Assembly (NCBI GenBank): GCA_034190875.2
Contig: CM067353.1
Location: 32,901,199 to 32,965,198, forward strand
Source: Urechis unicinctus
Taxonomy: Eukaryota; Annelida; Polychaeta; Xenopneusta; Urechidae
Length of the DNA stretch: 64,000 nt
Reading direction: 5' to 3'
Below, one piece after another: positions 29,646 through 54,599 of the stretch. Each line of letters begins with the position of its first letter. The stretch's first letter is position 1. The position numbers and the translations under genes are program-made. Below the pieces are notes generated by a model that had not been told where the DNA came from, did not search any database, and was given only the letters and a program-made list of their open reading frames with translations.

Positions 29646-30679
29646 AGTTTGGAATGTTGAGCATATTTACTTGAATCAAATCGCATGGTTCAATCGAGCA
29701 AACATAGTTTCTTCGACAAGTTGAGAAAGTATATGGCCTGCCTAGCTGCGTCGTGCTTGCAGCGTCATCAATTGCAGAGAAATAACGTGTCATGCACTCT
29801 ATAAACAGATATACAATTACCCAACATGCATTGAATTTACACGGAAAATCAGTTGACTCCCAGAGACAATCTAATTATGCAACATATGGACACGATTATT
29901 GCTGCCATGAGACGACTAAATATCAACAATCTACATAGATAGCAGCGATGGCCGTTACATTTAGGTCAAGTAAGTATTGGTGCGACACGATGGACAATGC
30001 TGCTGCTGCTTGCGAAGGATAGGAAAAATGACGTTGAGTAAAAACAGGCTTGATACATAATTAATGAATCCATGAACGGCTAATGTCGGTCTGGACAAAG
30101 TGCAATAGACATAATATGGTTACGACAAGGTTAATGTCGTACAAATGACTAGGCAGAGGTTATACATTACTTGCTACCGCAGGCCCCAATCCTACCGGTG
30201 AGCATTGCAATTTCATACCCATAACAAGGACGTATAATGGTGAAAGTCTCGGGTTTTAAACAGGCTATGAACACATCCACCAAGGAGCTAATCTTCTTCG
30301 CATGCACGGATAGGTTACAATGTACAGCGATCACGAGTCTTGAGTCTAAGTATTGTTAATGGCACTGAGAGTTTTAGCCAATGAAACCATAAACAATTTA
30401 ATACTGCAATATAAACGTTCCTCACTCCATTCCGTCAATAGCGCAGTCGGCTTGCAAATTCCTTTTTTTTATAAAGCGGTCTTGCTTGCTATATTTCCTA
30501 GTTCATTCTTGCTGAATTATACACGTGAATTATTACGTAAGAGAAATAAAAAAGCATTAATTGGTGTCAGCGCTACCAAATTGATTCGAATCTAGCAGTA
30601 TGCCGATAATTGTAGGATTTGGTATTAAAGTAGCCTCATGATTTAACTGCCATCACTAATAAAGCAATTAATACTCATT
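29646..30679. other. Unpaired palindrome centre
   Basis: About 1 kb between the inner arms with no inverted similarity that I can see. No gene is recognised. The symmetry axis computed from the closest paired arm segment is near 30162.5. A short CTG/GCT run sits at 29999-30010. Confidence 0.5.
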
Positions 30680-31152
30680 ATGCAATCAATTTTTATACTT
30701 ACCAACTTCTCTCATCTGCTATAACTACAAATCACACTGATTTATCACTTCAGGTCCAAGTCTATATAATAAACTGCTTATTACCCGAGTTGGCATGTAC
30801 CCCAAGAACCAATAACGTGCATAGAACATAACTTGGACATTTCCTCGATATCGCAAATTAACCAGCGAAAATTGACATCTGCATCATGTGATTAAACCAG
30901 AGATGCCAGTATTACAGCCATGCAGCTTACAAGATCGATCTTTTGGCATTAGACATGTATCATGACTAGCTGTTTTGCATAAGTCTTCAATATCAATAAA
31001 TCATATACAATACCAGGTAATGTATAAATACATACACAAACATACACAATAACACATACACATACACACACATACACACTCACACACACGCATATATATA
31101 TATATACATATATATATTTATATATATATATATTGATATATATATATGAATT

Positions 31153-31183
<31 letters not shown>

Positions 31184-31187
31184 CAAC

Positions 31188-31279
<92 letters not shown>

Positions 31280-32395
31280 TTATATATGTATATATATATG
31301 ATTGGATTTCTGCATGTTGCAAGGTATCATTGTTTTCTTTTGCAATTTGCATACCTCAACAAGTTAGCTCTAGCAAGTGATTCATTTTAAAGCATTCCGT
31401 TAGGTACTGGTTTCGCGAAACGTGCCTTGTTTAAGTAGCTTGTGCCTTTTGTGTGATAGCGTATGAAGAGTGCCAAGCATGCTCGCCTGTAGAAGCTGGA
31501 TTTTTATTACCTAAATTTCTGGGTTTTCAGCATTATTGCAAATAAACTAAAATATTTTATCGAACTGACTCTCCGAAAACAATCCATTAAGTACCCCAAA
31601 ATTACAAATAAGTAGATCAAGCAAATATTTATTTATATTCTAGTACCGTTTAATACCGCTTTATTCTTCATTCACAGCTGCATAACATTTGATTAAGAGA
31701 TGATCACAGTCTCTCATTGCAGGTTACCTATTAAGCATGTATATTTATAAAAGCAGGTCCGATTGCATGCAATGTTTTTGTTTAGAAACATAATATATCA
31801 ACAGCTTTTTATTATTTTCTGCACAATTGTCCCATAAAGCAATTTATTTATGGCTTTGAACATGTGTTTGGGAATATCCCATGTCAATTGGGTGAACACC
31901 CCCAAACCAAACCACCCAATTCTATTTGTAAAAATAACACAAACGTTACACTAGATCATCATTTATAGTGCGCTCTATGTTGTATTTATATAAAGAGGAC
32001 CGTGAAAGTGATTCATTTAAATGGGTCGGTTATAAAGTTGACGGTGTTCTTTGATTGCATAAAATAACCTTGCTTTATAACGAGGGTTTAACTTGGTTTG
32101 TTTGTCCTGGTTTGTATTTTCATCTTCACTTTGATCTAAGATTGGATATTCAAACACGCTTTTAGACGACGAATGAATGCGAAATGGTTATATAAGTGTA
32201 AAATGTCATTCATAGAAGTGCTATTTGTAGGTACCCTCGTTAGTGTTGATATTGAATCTGAATGTTCCCAGGTTCCCATATTAGAACGGCGTATTAATCC
32301 GTCCGTGCAATGGCTCAATCAAATCTATCATCCCTGGCAATAAATATTTTTTTTCAATGTTGTGTTCTACTTGGTCAGTCATTACAGCTAGAAGA
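30680..32395 (-). repeat. Inner right arm of the palindrome (unit 1)
   Basis: Reverse-complement partner of 27803-29645. It runs directly into the outer right arm (32390-35209), whereas on the left the 1.6-kb block intervenes. It contains array C in the position of array B. Confidence 0.85.
31021..31300. repeat. CA/TA array C, unit 1
   Basis: A compound array of ACAC, (TA)n and (CA)n blocks. The counterpart is at 39960-40236 in unit 2. It mirrors array B and keeps a remnant of the same flanking order. Confidence 0.95.
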
Positions 32396-33501
32396 ACCGA
32401 TAACGGTATGTTTGTAAAGAGAAGGGCTCAGAACAAAAATCTTTACCACACCACCACGTTTGACTGGCATGGAGAAGGCTGCTTATGTATATACAGCCGC
32501 CGCTTGTAGGATCAACAGTAAGTCTAATATTATGCCAGCTTGCAACTATTATATCAACCTCGTTTTAGTTAGACTGTTACTGATCATTTTGGGATAAATC
32601 ATGTACTCTTTTTGAGAATATAGACGTGTCCCTTGCAACTAAGTTATCTGAGCTCTGTGTGTGATACAAGGGCCCTCAATAAAACCCTCTGCGGTTCGAC
32701 ACATAAAAGAGGCGCTGTGGCCGCCATAAACCCGTTGTCTTCTCAAATATCCAAGCCCTCTCCGCCATCTACATCACAGAAAGGTGAATCACATAAAGAA
32801 GCAAAGAGGACACGTAATATATGAAGAAATCCTCTTCTGTGTTAGCATTTCCAGCGCTATAAGAGCTTTGCCACATGTGTTTGTCAATAAGCCACACCCC
32901 GCGCACAAGTGCTGAAAGGTCGTTAGTTGGGAGGATGGTGGGCGCATGATTATGGCGTTGCGACTCTGCTTCCGGTTTCTGAGCCCCTCGCACAAAGCCC
33001 AATTTAGCAGGACGGTCTGTACTCAGTGCTGGCTTCGTGTAATTAGTGCGCGGCTGAACCACAGCCCCTCATCCTGCCCATAAACAGATTTGTTGGTTTT
33101 CAATATGGCAATCGAATCACTTAATTATGGGGCCAGACCACTGGATACATTCATTAGCGGAGGTGTTATCTTTGTGTTGGATGGGCTGGTAATGCAAAAA
33201 GCTATATTTAGATGGATGGTGGTTGGGGTCATGAAATGCTACTGCTGCTATTTGTTTTTTTGCACCATGTGCCTATCATCACAGTTACTAAGTATTCAAA
33301 ACACATCCACACTTTATTATACAAAAATGTATAACTATATGGATCGATTGTTTACCATATAAACTACTCACTTGTTAAAGTTATTGTTATTTTTTTCATC
33401 AACTTCGGACTTTTTTTAGAAAATCCATATAGTGAAATGTTCCATTTCTGCAGCATTATCACCTATTATATTTTGTATCCAATTCTGATGATATAGAATT
33501 A
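32396..33501 (-). repeat. Outer right palindrome arm, proximal to transposon
   Basis: Reverse-complement partner of about 24540-26190. It contains the minus-strand shared frame (32769-33062). A possible hexamer in TCAATAAAACCC lies near 32675 on the plus strand, and a similar one is kept in the left arm (seen in reverse complement near 25890). Its function is unknown. Confidence 0.75.
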
Positions 33502-34928
33502 CAGGCCTGGAATTTCGTCATTTTTAGGGCAAGGCCACTTTGGCCTTCGATAGGTGCAAATTTTTAAGGGTACCAAGGCCAAAGGGAAGGGCACCAAGGC
33601 CAAATGGAAACATTTTAAAGGGCACGGAGGCCAAAGAATTTTTAAACTTGTGATATTTACAAAAGAAGAAAATGGAAGCAAAACACAAACAATTATGGAA
33701 GCACAGATCAGTTTTAAGTTTAAAAGAACTGTAAATTTATTATTTGCATTTTATGAATAATTTATTAGACCGCTCCAGAATTATTCTTTTCATTTAATCT
33801 TGTCACTTGATGAAAAATGTTTTGAGGAGAGGAGGTTTGGTCTTAAAACCAATCACTAGCCACGGTGAGAATTGACTAGGCTTGTGGTCCAATCACTAGA
33901 CTTTCTTTTATGTGTACTCACAAGACTATGTTGCAGTGAGTGTAAAATAAGATGTGTAAATTTAAAACGCAATTCATTTATAGGACCTCAAATTTTTGAA
34001 TGTTTTAAATTAAAACATTCTCAAAGACCACCTCTGAGTCTGCTTCATTACAAAATTAACATCAGCAATTATGAAACAATCAAATGAAGTTAGAATGCCA
34101 ATGGTCATCTCTACTAGTCCCCATTCTCTGATGCAGAAGTAGCTGATGAGTCTTGAGAAGGGGTACCAGTAGAGGAGATGATCAGCTGGATGTCTTCTTC
34201 ATCAGAGCTTGACTCATAAGCAGGATCAGAGAATCAGACATCTGGTTCTGTGTGGATAGTAGCTCGTGCTCGTGGACCGTACGACGACGCGCGATGTCAA
34301 ACTTCCACCAATCATGTGCTCTCAGCGTGTTCAATAAACAACATAAGTTCTCACAACCTTGGTTGTCAAAAACTCTGGTCTCCGTTAACATCGCACACAG
34401 CAGCAACTTCGTTTCCAGGGATGATCGATCTCGCCCACTGATCTCGCTGCGCCCTTGCTGGTTCGCTCTCCTAGCCCGAAGACCAGACGTCACTATTTAG
34501 AATAGTTTGAGAAACCAAGTAACGACCAGTCTACATTTAGTTCTGGATAGCAGCTGCCTTCGTTTAATGATGTTACTCCCGCTGGAAAGCAATGAGTTCA
34601 ATGCTATTTACATGTGTGTTGCGTTTAATTTTCGGAGGGGCCCAACATTAAAGAGGTCAATCTGTCAGAGGAAATGAGGCCGCGTGGTGAAGTTTGGTTG
34701 TGTGTTGTGTTCAATGCAGCAGTGACTGGATGGTGGGGATTTAATATTTGGGTCCAAGATGCTGTCGGCAGCGCTGTCAGGCTGCCGGTAGAAGGCCGCG
34801 GTGGATCTTGGATGCAAAAGGTGAAAAAGGGCACTACGGCCATGGGGGGAAGGGCACGGCAAACTTGGCCGTAATATTTGGTCATTTTCAAGGGGCATCA
34901 CGGCCACTTGAAGGGCCACGACGGCCTG
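33502..34928 (+). mobile_element. 1.43-kb non-autonomous DNA transposon, hAT-like ends (copy 1)
   Basis: The element begins CAGGCCTGGAATTTC and ends GGCCGTGATGCC-type sequence in reverse, with terminal CAGGCC...GGCCTG. The palindrome's left arm shows the empty site: there the flanks (TGATAT-GAA and GATATTGTTC) are continuous. The flanks GAATTA and GAAGTA may be an imperfect target duplication, so TSD length is unresolved. Both ends carry several direct copies of a GGGCACnnnGGCCA-like motif (near 33568-33625 and 34825-34920), which resembles the subterminal transposase-binding repeats of hAT elements. No transposase motif was found. The internal frames (for example 34182-34493 minus) are unrecognised. 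Confidence 0.55.
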
Positions 34929-35209
34929 GAAGTATATATAGATATTGTTCGAATGATATGCAAAACAAGTTTAGTAAAAAGTCATTTGGGAGGTATGCAT
35001 TGCAGCCTCATGTAACTACAAAAATGTTGCACCACAAGAATAGAGGGTGCGAGATGTGAAAAAGACATCTCAATATTTCAAACCCTCAATAGTTAGACCA
35101 ATCAATGTCTTTTGGAATTGCATTCAGTTTACTCGATTGCTGGGCTTTGTATTTCTCACACACTGGAGATAGCGTTTGTGCGCATTACGGTAATGTCAAT
35201 TTGATGCAT
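34929..35209 (-). repeat. Outer right palindrome arm, distal part
   Basis: Reverse-complement partner of 24255-24530. It ends with GTAATGTCAATTTGATGCAT exactly where tandem unit 2 begins, so the outer palindrome end and the tandem junction coincide. Confidence 0.8.
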
Positions 35210-48047
<12,838 letters not shown>

Positions 48048-48147
48048 NNNNNNNNNNNNNNNNNNNNNNNNNNNNNNNNNNNNNNNNNNNNNNNNNNNNN
48101 NNNNNNNNNNNNNNNNNNNNNNNNNNNNNNNNNNNNNNNNNNNNNNN
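48048..48147. other. Assembly gap (100 N) inside the tandem array
   Basis: A placeholder gap. The left flank is mid-unit and the right flank is unrelated to the expected continuation, so the true array length and the adjacency of the next contig are unknown. Confidence 0.95.
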
Positions 48148-49600
48148 CATTTTACAAACTGGTGGCCACATAAAATGATTGCTCATTAGACCGGCTATAA
48201 TTTCTTGCATGAAGTCGACCGCCGTGTAAAATGAATTGCGGTTTAGTCAAACATTTGATGCGAAGCCCATCTGCTGTGAACGATTGTATTTTATAAACAT
48301 ATGTATTCGGTATTAAGAAAATACATTAATTACGTTGTATAGATAGAATCCAATGCAAGGTTTATCAACGAGTGGCATATTTGTGTTACCCGATAGATAA
48401 ATGACGTATACGTATGGATGACAACTGTTTTCGTCTTTTTGCATAATTAAGATAGCGACACAGGCTTCTATTTATGCATGTTTCGGAATCATCAATTACT
48501 TTTCATGACCTTGTGATCTGACCTAGTGGACGGTGATCAAACGTTCATACAATCTTATGTTCTCTCTGACTGGTGTGTACCGATGCTAAAGTCATTCCGA
48601 TTATAAACCACCAATTCAATGAAAAGAATCGCAAAGGTTACTGTCCCATTGTGCGGCACTTTAAGAACGACATGCATTTGTGAAAAAGTATGAAATAACG
48701 ACTTTAGAATATCTTACCAGAACAGCGATCGTTGCCATTATTGCCGGTTTCAATCGGCGATAAGTGTACAGTGATCCACCAGAAGTCGCTTAGGAACGCA
48801 ACAAATCTAATATCATTAAAGGCAGCTGGTTACGTTATTCAGACAATGAAGCACATATTCCTATGGTCATATTTTCATACTATAGCATACGATTGCGCGT
48901 GTTTTTGTGCCCGGTAGCATCTAGCTCACGTCAGTTTGCTGGTCGTTGGAAGAGGTGAGAATATTTAAATTAACATATGCCTTACCTGACGACCTTTATG
49001 ATGCAGTACAGTATTCGACCGCCGGCGCAAATAAAACCTCAAACCACATAGCAAAAGAGTAGAGGTAAAGAACGAAGCAAGAGGGTTATTTTGAGAATGC
49101 ATCGAGTAAGCATTGATTGCTCTATTAACGCAATAAAGTGCTTATAATGTTATGCAGCAGTAGTTAGCTGTCAACTGCTTTACGCACGCTTTTGTTATCA
49201 ATAAATTTTGACAATAAGTTTGTACGCAACACACGCGCATTGTTGACTACAGTACCTCGCACATATCCGATACACCAATAAGTACGATTTCAGTTGCCCA
49301 TCTTAAACTGTGGGATATGCCGATGATACAAACAATGGCTTGATCGACAGAGAAAATATCCCAGGTTATATTTACTCATTTACAAAATTCGATTTGTCTG
49401 AGTGTGCTAGCTTCAAAACATCCATCGAGAACAATAATAAATAGACATAATTCAACACAAATAGCTAAATACTAGTTAGCCTGAATGTAGAGAAAATATC
49501 AAGCAATCGAATTCTATGAATCGGGGATTGTGTGGCTATCTATGCTAGATATGAACTTGAAGGGCAACATCACAGAATAATGACTATTGGCATGTAACAT
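48148..49600. other. No gene seen
   Basis: AT-rich with short chance frames. It is not similar to the 8.9-kb unit. I see no recognisable family or RNA gene. Confidence 0.45.
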
Positions 49601-49606
49601 GCGGCA

Positions 49607-49850
49607 TTATGACTCGAAATAGCTAAATCGTTTGTCACCTTTATTGCAATTTATATCAATGATCAATGTACAATGTACAGTCGGAAAAAAAAGGTCGCTA
49701 TGATGCTCAAGAATGAAACAAAGAACGTTAAGCACATGATTAAACATTGAAGCAGGTGCTTGTTCACTCGGTAACTTCCGCACAATGTCAATTTGTTGGT
49801 CCATTAAACGAGCTGAGGAGGCAATTTATATTCAGATATGATCACACCAT
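49607..49850 (-). repeat. Inverted copy of the 54.2-kb / 61.75-kb segment
   Basis: On the minus strand this reads GATCATATCTGAATATAAATTGCC..., then a frame with IDIVRKLPSEQAPAS. It matches plus-strand segments at about 54195-54300 (frame IDMGRKLPSGQAPAS) and 61730-61830 (IDMERKLPSGQAPAS). The similarity extends into the upstream pyrimidine-rich TTGCCTCCTCAG, which could be a splice acceptor. Frame preservation is inconsistent between copies, so I treat it as a repeat with a possible decayed exon. Confidence 0.5.
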
Positions 49851-51414
49851 GTGCCACTCATGAAGCGGTTAAGTTGGCTTGAGTTGACACTCTTGCTGAT
49901 TCATTATCAACCGATGCGGCTTGAGAGTGTCAATGATGTTGGTTGGCAAGAACAAGGAATACTGCATAATATAACTCAATAAGGGCTTATGGGGCAGTAT
50001 TCTAGATGAAATCAAACACACACCCGGCTTTTACACACGGTAAGATACAAATGTCGTATGGACCCTTGTCTTGTCCATAAATTGAAATCCCTATGGCGGT
50101 TTCTTTTCGGGGGTATTCATTATTTAACAAGGTTTCCGAATCAGGCAACTTTAAAGACCAAATCATCCAGGCTCGGAAGAAAAATAGTGTGGTATCAGTT
50201 GCTTCGAACGTTATTGAACCCAGTATGATAGCGCGGTAGTTCATCCGCAGCTTGTTGCTTCATGCAACGAACATGGGACATTATGACGCGTAAACCTATG
50301 CTGCACTTCATAGTAGTCTAATCATCATGGCGGCATATCAGACCACCAGCATATATCATATGCTTAGTCGTTCATTACTGACGAACGAGTTTACGGATCA
50401 TGCGTCTAGTGTATTTTATGTCAGACGTAGCACATTGACAACCATGTCAAGAATAGTCCAATAGCCATGAACGCACAAGTTACGTACCGAGCACATGGTG
50501 CCCTGCTTTGGCGTTTATTGGGTAGGACAATGATTACGGGGACTGTCTCATATCAAATGATAAATCCCGGTTCATCAATCACCATATAAGTTTGCTTTCT
50601 GCCCAGAGGATGTGGCTGCAATGCATCACCATCATCAGTAGCACAGCATCTTATTGCTTAGAATGAGGGTATTTCAGACATATGTGCCTGCATAGTACAC
50701 TAGGTGATCTATCAATCTTATATGCTGTAGCTCAGCTGGCAAACAACACGAAACTGCACGAGTTTAAGGGTATATTAGTAGTAGTTATGCTTATGTTTTT
50801 CAAATCGTTCACAAAAAAAGCCACTCAGTCCTCAATGATTGCTTGTATTCAGAATAGTTTGATAATACACGACAATAACGCTTAGATTTATTGAACCTTG
50901 CTCTATTGAACAATGTAAAATTAAGTGTTTGTATAATATGACGTAATTATATAATATCTAAAGCTTTGACATATTGTGTAAAACATTATTCATGGTGATT
51001 TTGATGCCCAATTTACCGATAATGCATTGTTAACGAAATGTGTATTACCGACGTTGAATCTCATCCTGTTTGCTTCCGAAAGATCCTTCAAAGGGTAAAT
51101 AATTCGAATTTTGAAATAAGACTATATAAACTGTTGAAAATAATAGAATAAGTTTTCTTGCTTATGAAGTATTGATCTACAAGCGCATAAACAAATCGAG
51201 TTAAATATATTTCTTATGCTTGTTACCCAAATCCTGTTGTTAATCGCTACGACCAAGCAAAGCATCGAATGGATAACTAACTGTATGCATTAAGATAATA
51301 CTGTGGCTAGACTACCTACTCTGGTGCTGTTATCCGAACCTCCGATAAGTCATTGGCCTTGTGATTACCGGGCTTGTGTTGCTGTAGATATGGTCTTAGG
51401 CTATTATTAACTAT

Positions 51415-51603
51415 ATGATGCATGTAAAAGAAGTCTTAAGCGCCTTTCGTACATTATGCAAGGAGATTGAAGAGCCACTTAGATCGGATATGCTCTCCAC
51501 CAGCAATAAAATATCGCAGTGGATAACATTTGCGTGGATGATAGGAAAAAACAGGAGAAGGGTGATAAATTTTGGGTGGGGAGACTTTGAGTTGTTGGGG
51601 TAG
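51415..51603 (+). CDS. Helix-like open frame, paralogue 1
   Basis: A 62-codon frame with the core EVLSAFRTLCKEIEEPLRSD followed by MLSTSNKI. It aligns with the frame at 60056 (FLSAIDASSNVIDELLRADM) and more weakly with the frame at 62474. The pattern of spaced Leu/Ile with Glu/Arg suggests amphipathic helices. Three copies with quite different residues all stay open, which hints at a coding past or present. I cannot name the domain, and no complete gene structure is visible. Confidence 0.25.
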   Translation: MMHVKEVLSAFRTLCKEIEEPLRSDMLSTSNKISQWITFAWMIGKNRRRVINFGWGDFELLG

Positions 51604-52291
51604 CCAGAGTAAGCTGTGAAAAATATGTATCATATATTTGCATAATCATTTCTGCAATAATGTTTTCTCATTGGATGGCCTCAAATAAGTAAGGTATTGT
51701 GTGGATCAGTCTAGCTTTGCATATATATATAGATGTGAAGTTAGCTTAAGGTAGCAGATATTGCATTGTGGAGATCGATCTGCGACGCATGATGCGTTGA
51801 TATATTCAATATATATATCCCATTATCTCAAGCGCCCATCATGCATTTAAGAAAACTAATTCTATGTTTCTAGGATGTTAATACATTAGCAGCAGAGATC
51901 TCAGAGCACTAATGTTCCATATGTATATGAGATCGCACTTATTCACACAAGTTAGTCTGTTAAATCTAAAGCCGTGATCGCAAGTCAGTCCAACACGTTT
52001 GGTTTGATATCATATCTACGAATCCATAAAGACTGCGGTTTAACTTCTGACCATTTGGACCATACATAATTCATAAGGATTATTGCTCCAGTTCAGTAGG
52101 CTGTTGTAAAGTAGAGCAGTCGCATCCATTACGGTCTTGTCGATATGCAGTCGGTATAATTACCCTTCGCATGCACTGCTAACGCACACTGCGTGACTGC
52201 GTTGTAATATGTACAATTTCTTGATTGTTATATTGGTTGTCGGAGCGAAATAATGCAAATCTTAAAACTGTCAACCCGTCCGTCTCCACGC

Positions 52292-52381
52292 TTATATTGC
52301 TTTATCGTACAGGAATGCATCTTTATGAAAGACGGTGACTTTCAAACCGTCGTTATCTGTAGCGTTGCCATGATGAAAATA
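52292..52381 (-). pseudogene. Decayed copy of the RHIM-like frame
   Basis: The minus-strand reading NATDNDGLKVTVFHKDAF corresponds to NATDFDDCNVTITHHNAF of the 55.6-kb copy. The frame is closed on both sides within 30 codons and the Leu-Gly of the core is lost, so this copy is a fragment. It belongs to block A1, which gives a third, older member of the family. Confidence 0.4.
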
Positions 52382-54202
52382 TCAGTCATAAGTTCATTGA
52401 TTTACGCTCATGATGCATTTGTACACACGCAGCAAAATATGACCCAACCCTTACAAAAGGCGACGTGTCACACGGGCATGATAATTGATTTTAAGATATA
52501 ATTAGACGAAAAGCAGGCCCCTCTGGTTATCCTCGCCATCGTACGTTTACTTTTGCAAAAGGTAGAGCAATTTGCAAGCGTGCGAATCGTTGTGCATGTT
52601 ATTGATATCAATTATGTTACTATCAATTATGGTACTTGTTATTTGCGGGTTCGAATGAATGTAGTAGTCAGCCATTTTCATGGTAAGGATTATGGGTCTT
52701 TGTACCATCATCACGGGCATTGAACGATGACTTTCTTCTGTTGTCCATATAAATGCATAACTTATGCATTATGTTATGCAGATCTCAAAATAGTGTCATC
52801 TGGTATTTATCCAAATAATAAGATGATTAATAAGTTTGTTTTACTACATCAGACTCCTCTTGGGATGTTTTTGATGAACAGGCAGCGAAAGGGATAGCCA
52901 AAAAGAGGGGTCTACTATGTAATAGAATAGCAAGCATACCAGTGCCGATACATCCTTTGATGTAAGTGTGAACTAGTGTAAACATCATCATATTTCTTTA
53001 ATTTGCTTGTGATGCCATTATGTTACCAAACGTTCTCATCGACCAGTACACGATACAGAAAGTAAATGCTGCGCTTACACTACGGGACACTTCTGCTTAT
53101 TGGCAGTTGATTGTCAATGATTTATAATGCTTTAATAGAAGGAATACGTTACATGTCGTTATTCATTGTCATTATGTAGCCTTAAACGCTATTAACTGCT
53201 AAAGGGATGTTTGTAGCTGGTACCCAGCACATTAAGGACAGAAACCGATGCAACAGCGTAAATAACAAGTTGATATATAGATTGAAAATACACTTTAACA
53301 CAGAAATTATCCGTGATTCTGCATTCGATTTGTATTGTCGTCCGTCAGGTGCGTTTTGCAATATGACCATGAACAAACCACGTGATTTGTTGCGGGATTC
53401 TAGGATGATAAACATTATTATCATTATTATGCAGCGATTGAAATATATTTGAACACATTGAAAACAGTAGTTTATTGGCAGACCGAAATGTAAGACTGAA
53501 CAGTACTTTGAAATTTGAACTCATTATTAAGATATGGTTGCAAATGCACTTCCGTTTGTCGTCAAAATACTGGTCACAAAGAACGGAAAACAAGCTATCG
53601 ATATATCAGTGTCTATTCTAAGGCCACATGCGGCGCAACGAAAGTCATACGAGTATTTAAACTACATAATTCATATCATAATATCATATATTTTTGCTTC
53701 TAATAATGAGTATAAAGAAAGAAGATCAGTATCAAGCACAATATACAACAGCAGTTTATTTAGATGCCCATGCTGCTAACCTGGTGCAATATCAATATAT
53801 ACTTATCCATCATTGTATCTTGGGTATGATTAAATGTTGTCAACACATTTAAAGATTATTAGCCTCGAGGAATAATTTGCTTAGATCACATAGCTTGTAC
53901 TAAATATATTATGTGTAATAAAATACACAGGCCGTTCAAAATTCTCAAGGTAGACGCTTAAAACAGCCATTCTTGCCACCCAAATCGCTTGTTCAGGAAT
54001 GTTAAATGTGTAAATTCAGCAACAGATGAGGAAAAACCCTTTTTCAAGAAATACCGGTACACGAAGCTTTTTTGTATGATATATCATGAATATTCATGCT
54101 TGTGTTACTCTTTGGCCATATCAGTTGATATATATATACACCCACAAGTGCATGCTTCATCCTGTTTTACTGCTTTATAAGTAATATTAGTTGTGATCAT
54201 AT

Positions 54203-54397
54203 TTGAATATTAATTGCCTCCTCAGCTTAATAAAGACCAGCGAATTGACATGGGACGGAAGCTACCCAGTGGACAAGCTCCTGCTTCTAAGTGCTCTAAT
54301 ATCCAATTTTAACGCTATGATTGTGATTAGCACACGAAATGCCGCACTTTTCCATCTTAAATCAGCAAAGAGAACATGTTTGCAAATACGCCCATAG
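54203..54397 (+). repeat. Segment shared with 61737-62033
   Basis: The two copies are about 90 percent identical and both stay open in one frame (cores GSYPVDK and SAKRTCLQIRP). The differences fall on all codon positions, and a second, shorter frame (QRIDM-RKLPSGQAPAS) is the one shared with the inverted copy at 49.6 kb. Coding status is doubtful; the duplication itself is clear. Confidence 0.5.
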
Positions 54398-54599
54398 TAC
54401 ATTAATTATTTGTTAAAGCTGCTCCACAAACATAATACGAAGCAAACGGTTAGATACTCAGATATTGCAAACCAAAAAATGATAGATTTTTAAAATCTAG
54501 CGATTGTTATATGTGACGTTATCTTAAGGTTGTTAATGCTTTTATAGGAATACAATATTGTTTTGGACATTAATATGCATGGTAAACCTATAATGTCGT

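Larger units (their letters stand above)
51060..53110 (+). repeat. Recurrent block A1
   Basis: Begins GTTTGCTTCCGAAAGATCCTTCAAAG, a signature also found at 54650 (A2), 59807 (A3) and 62160 (A4). A1 and A2 further share the ACCATTTGGAC segment (52047 and 55522) and the RHIM-like frame. The block therefore exists about four times, nested in the larger two-copy duplication. Confidence 0.6.
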
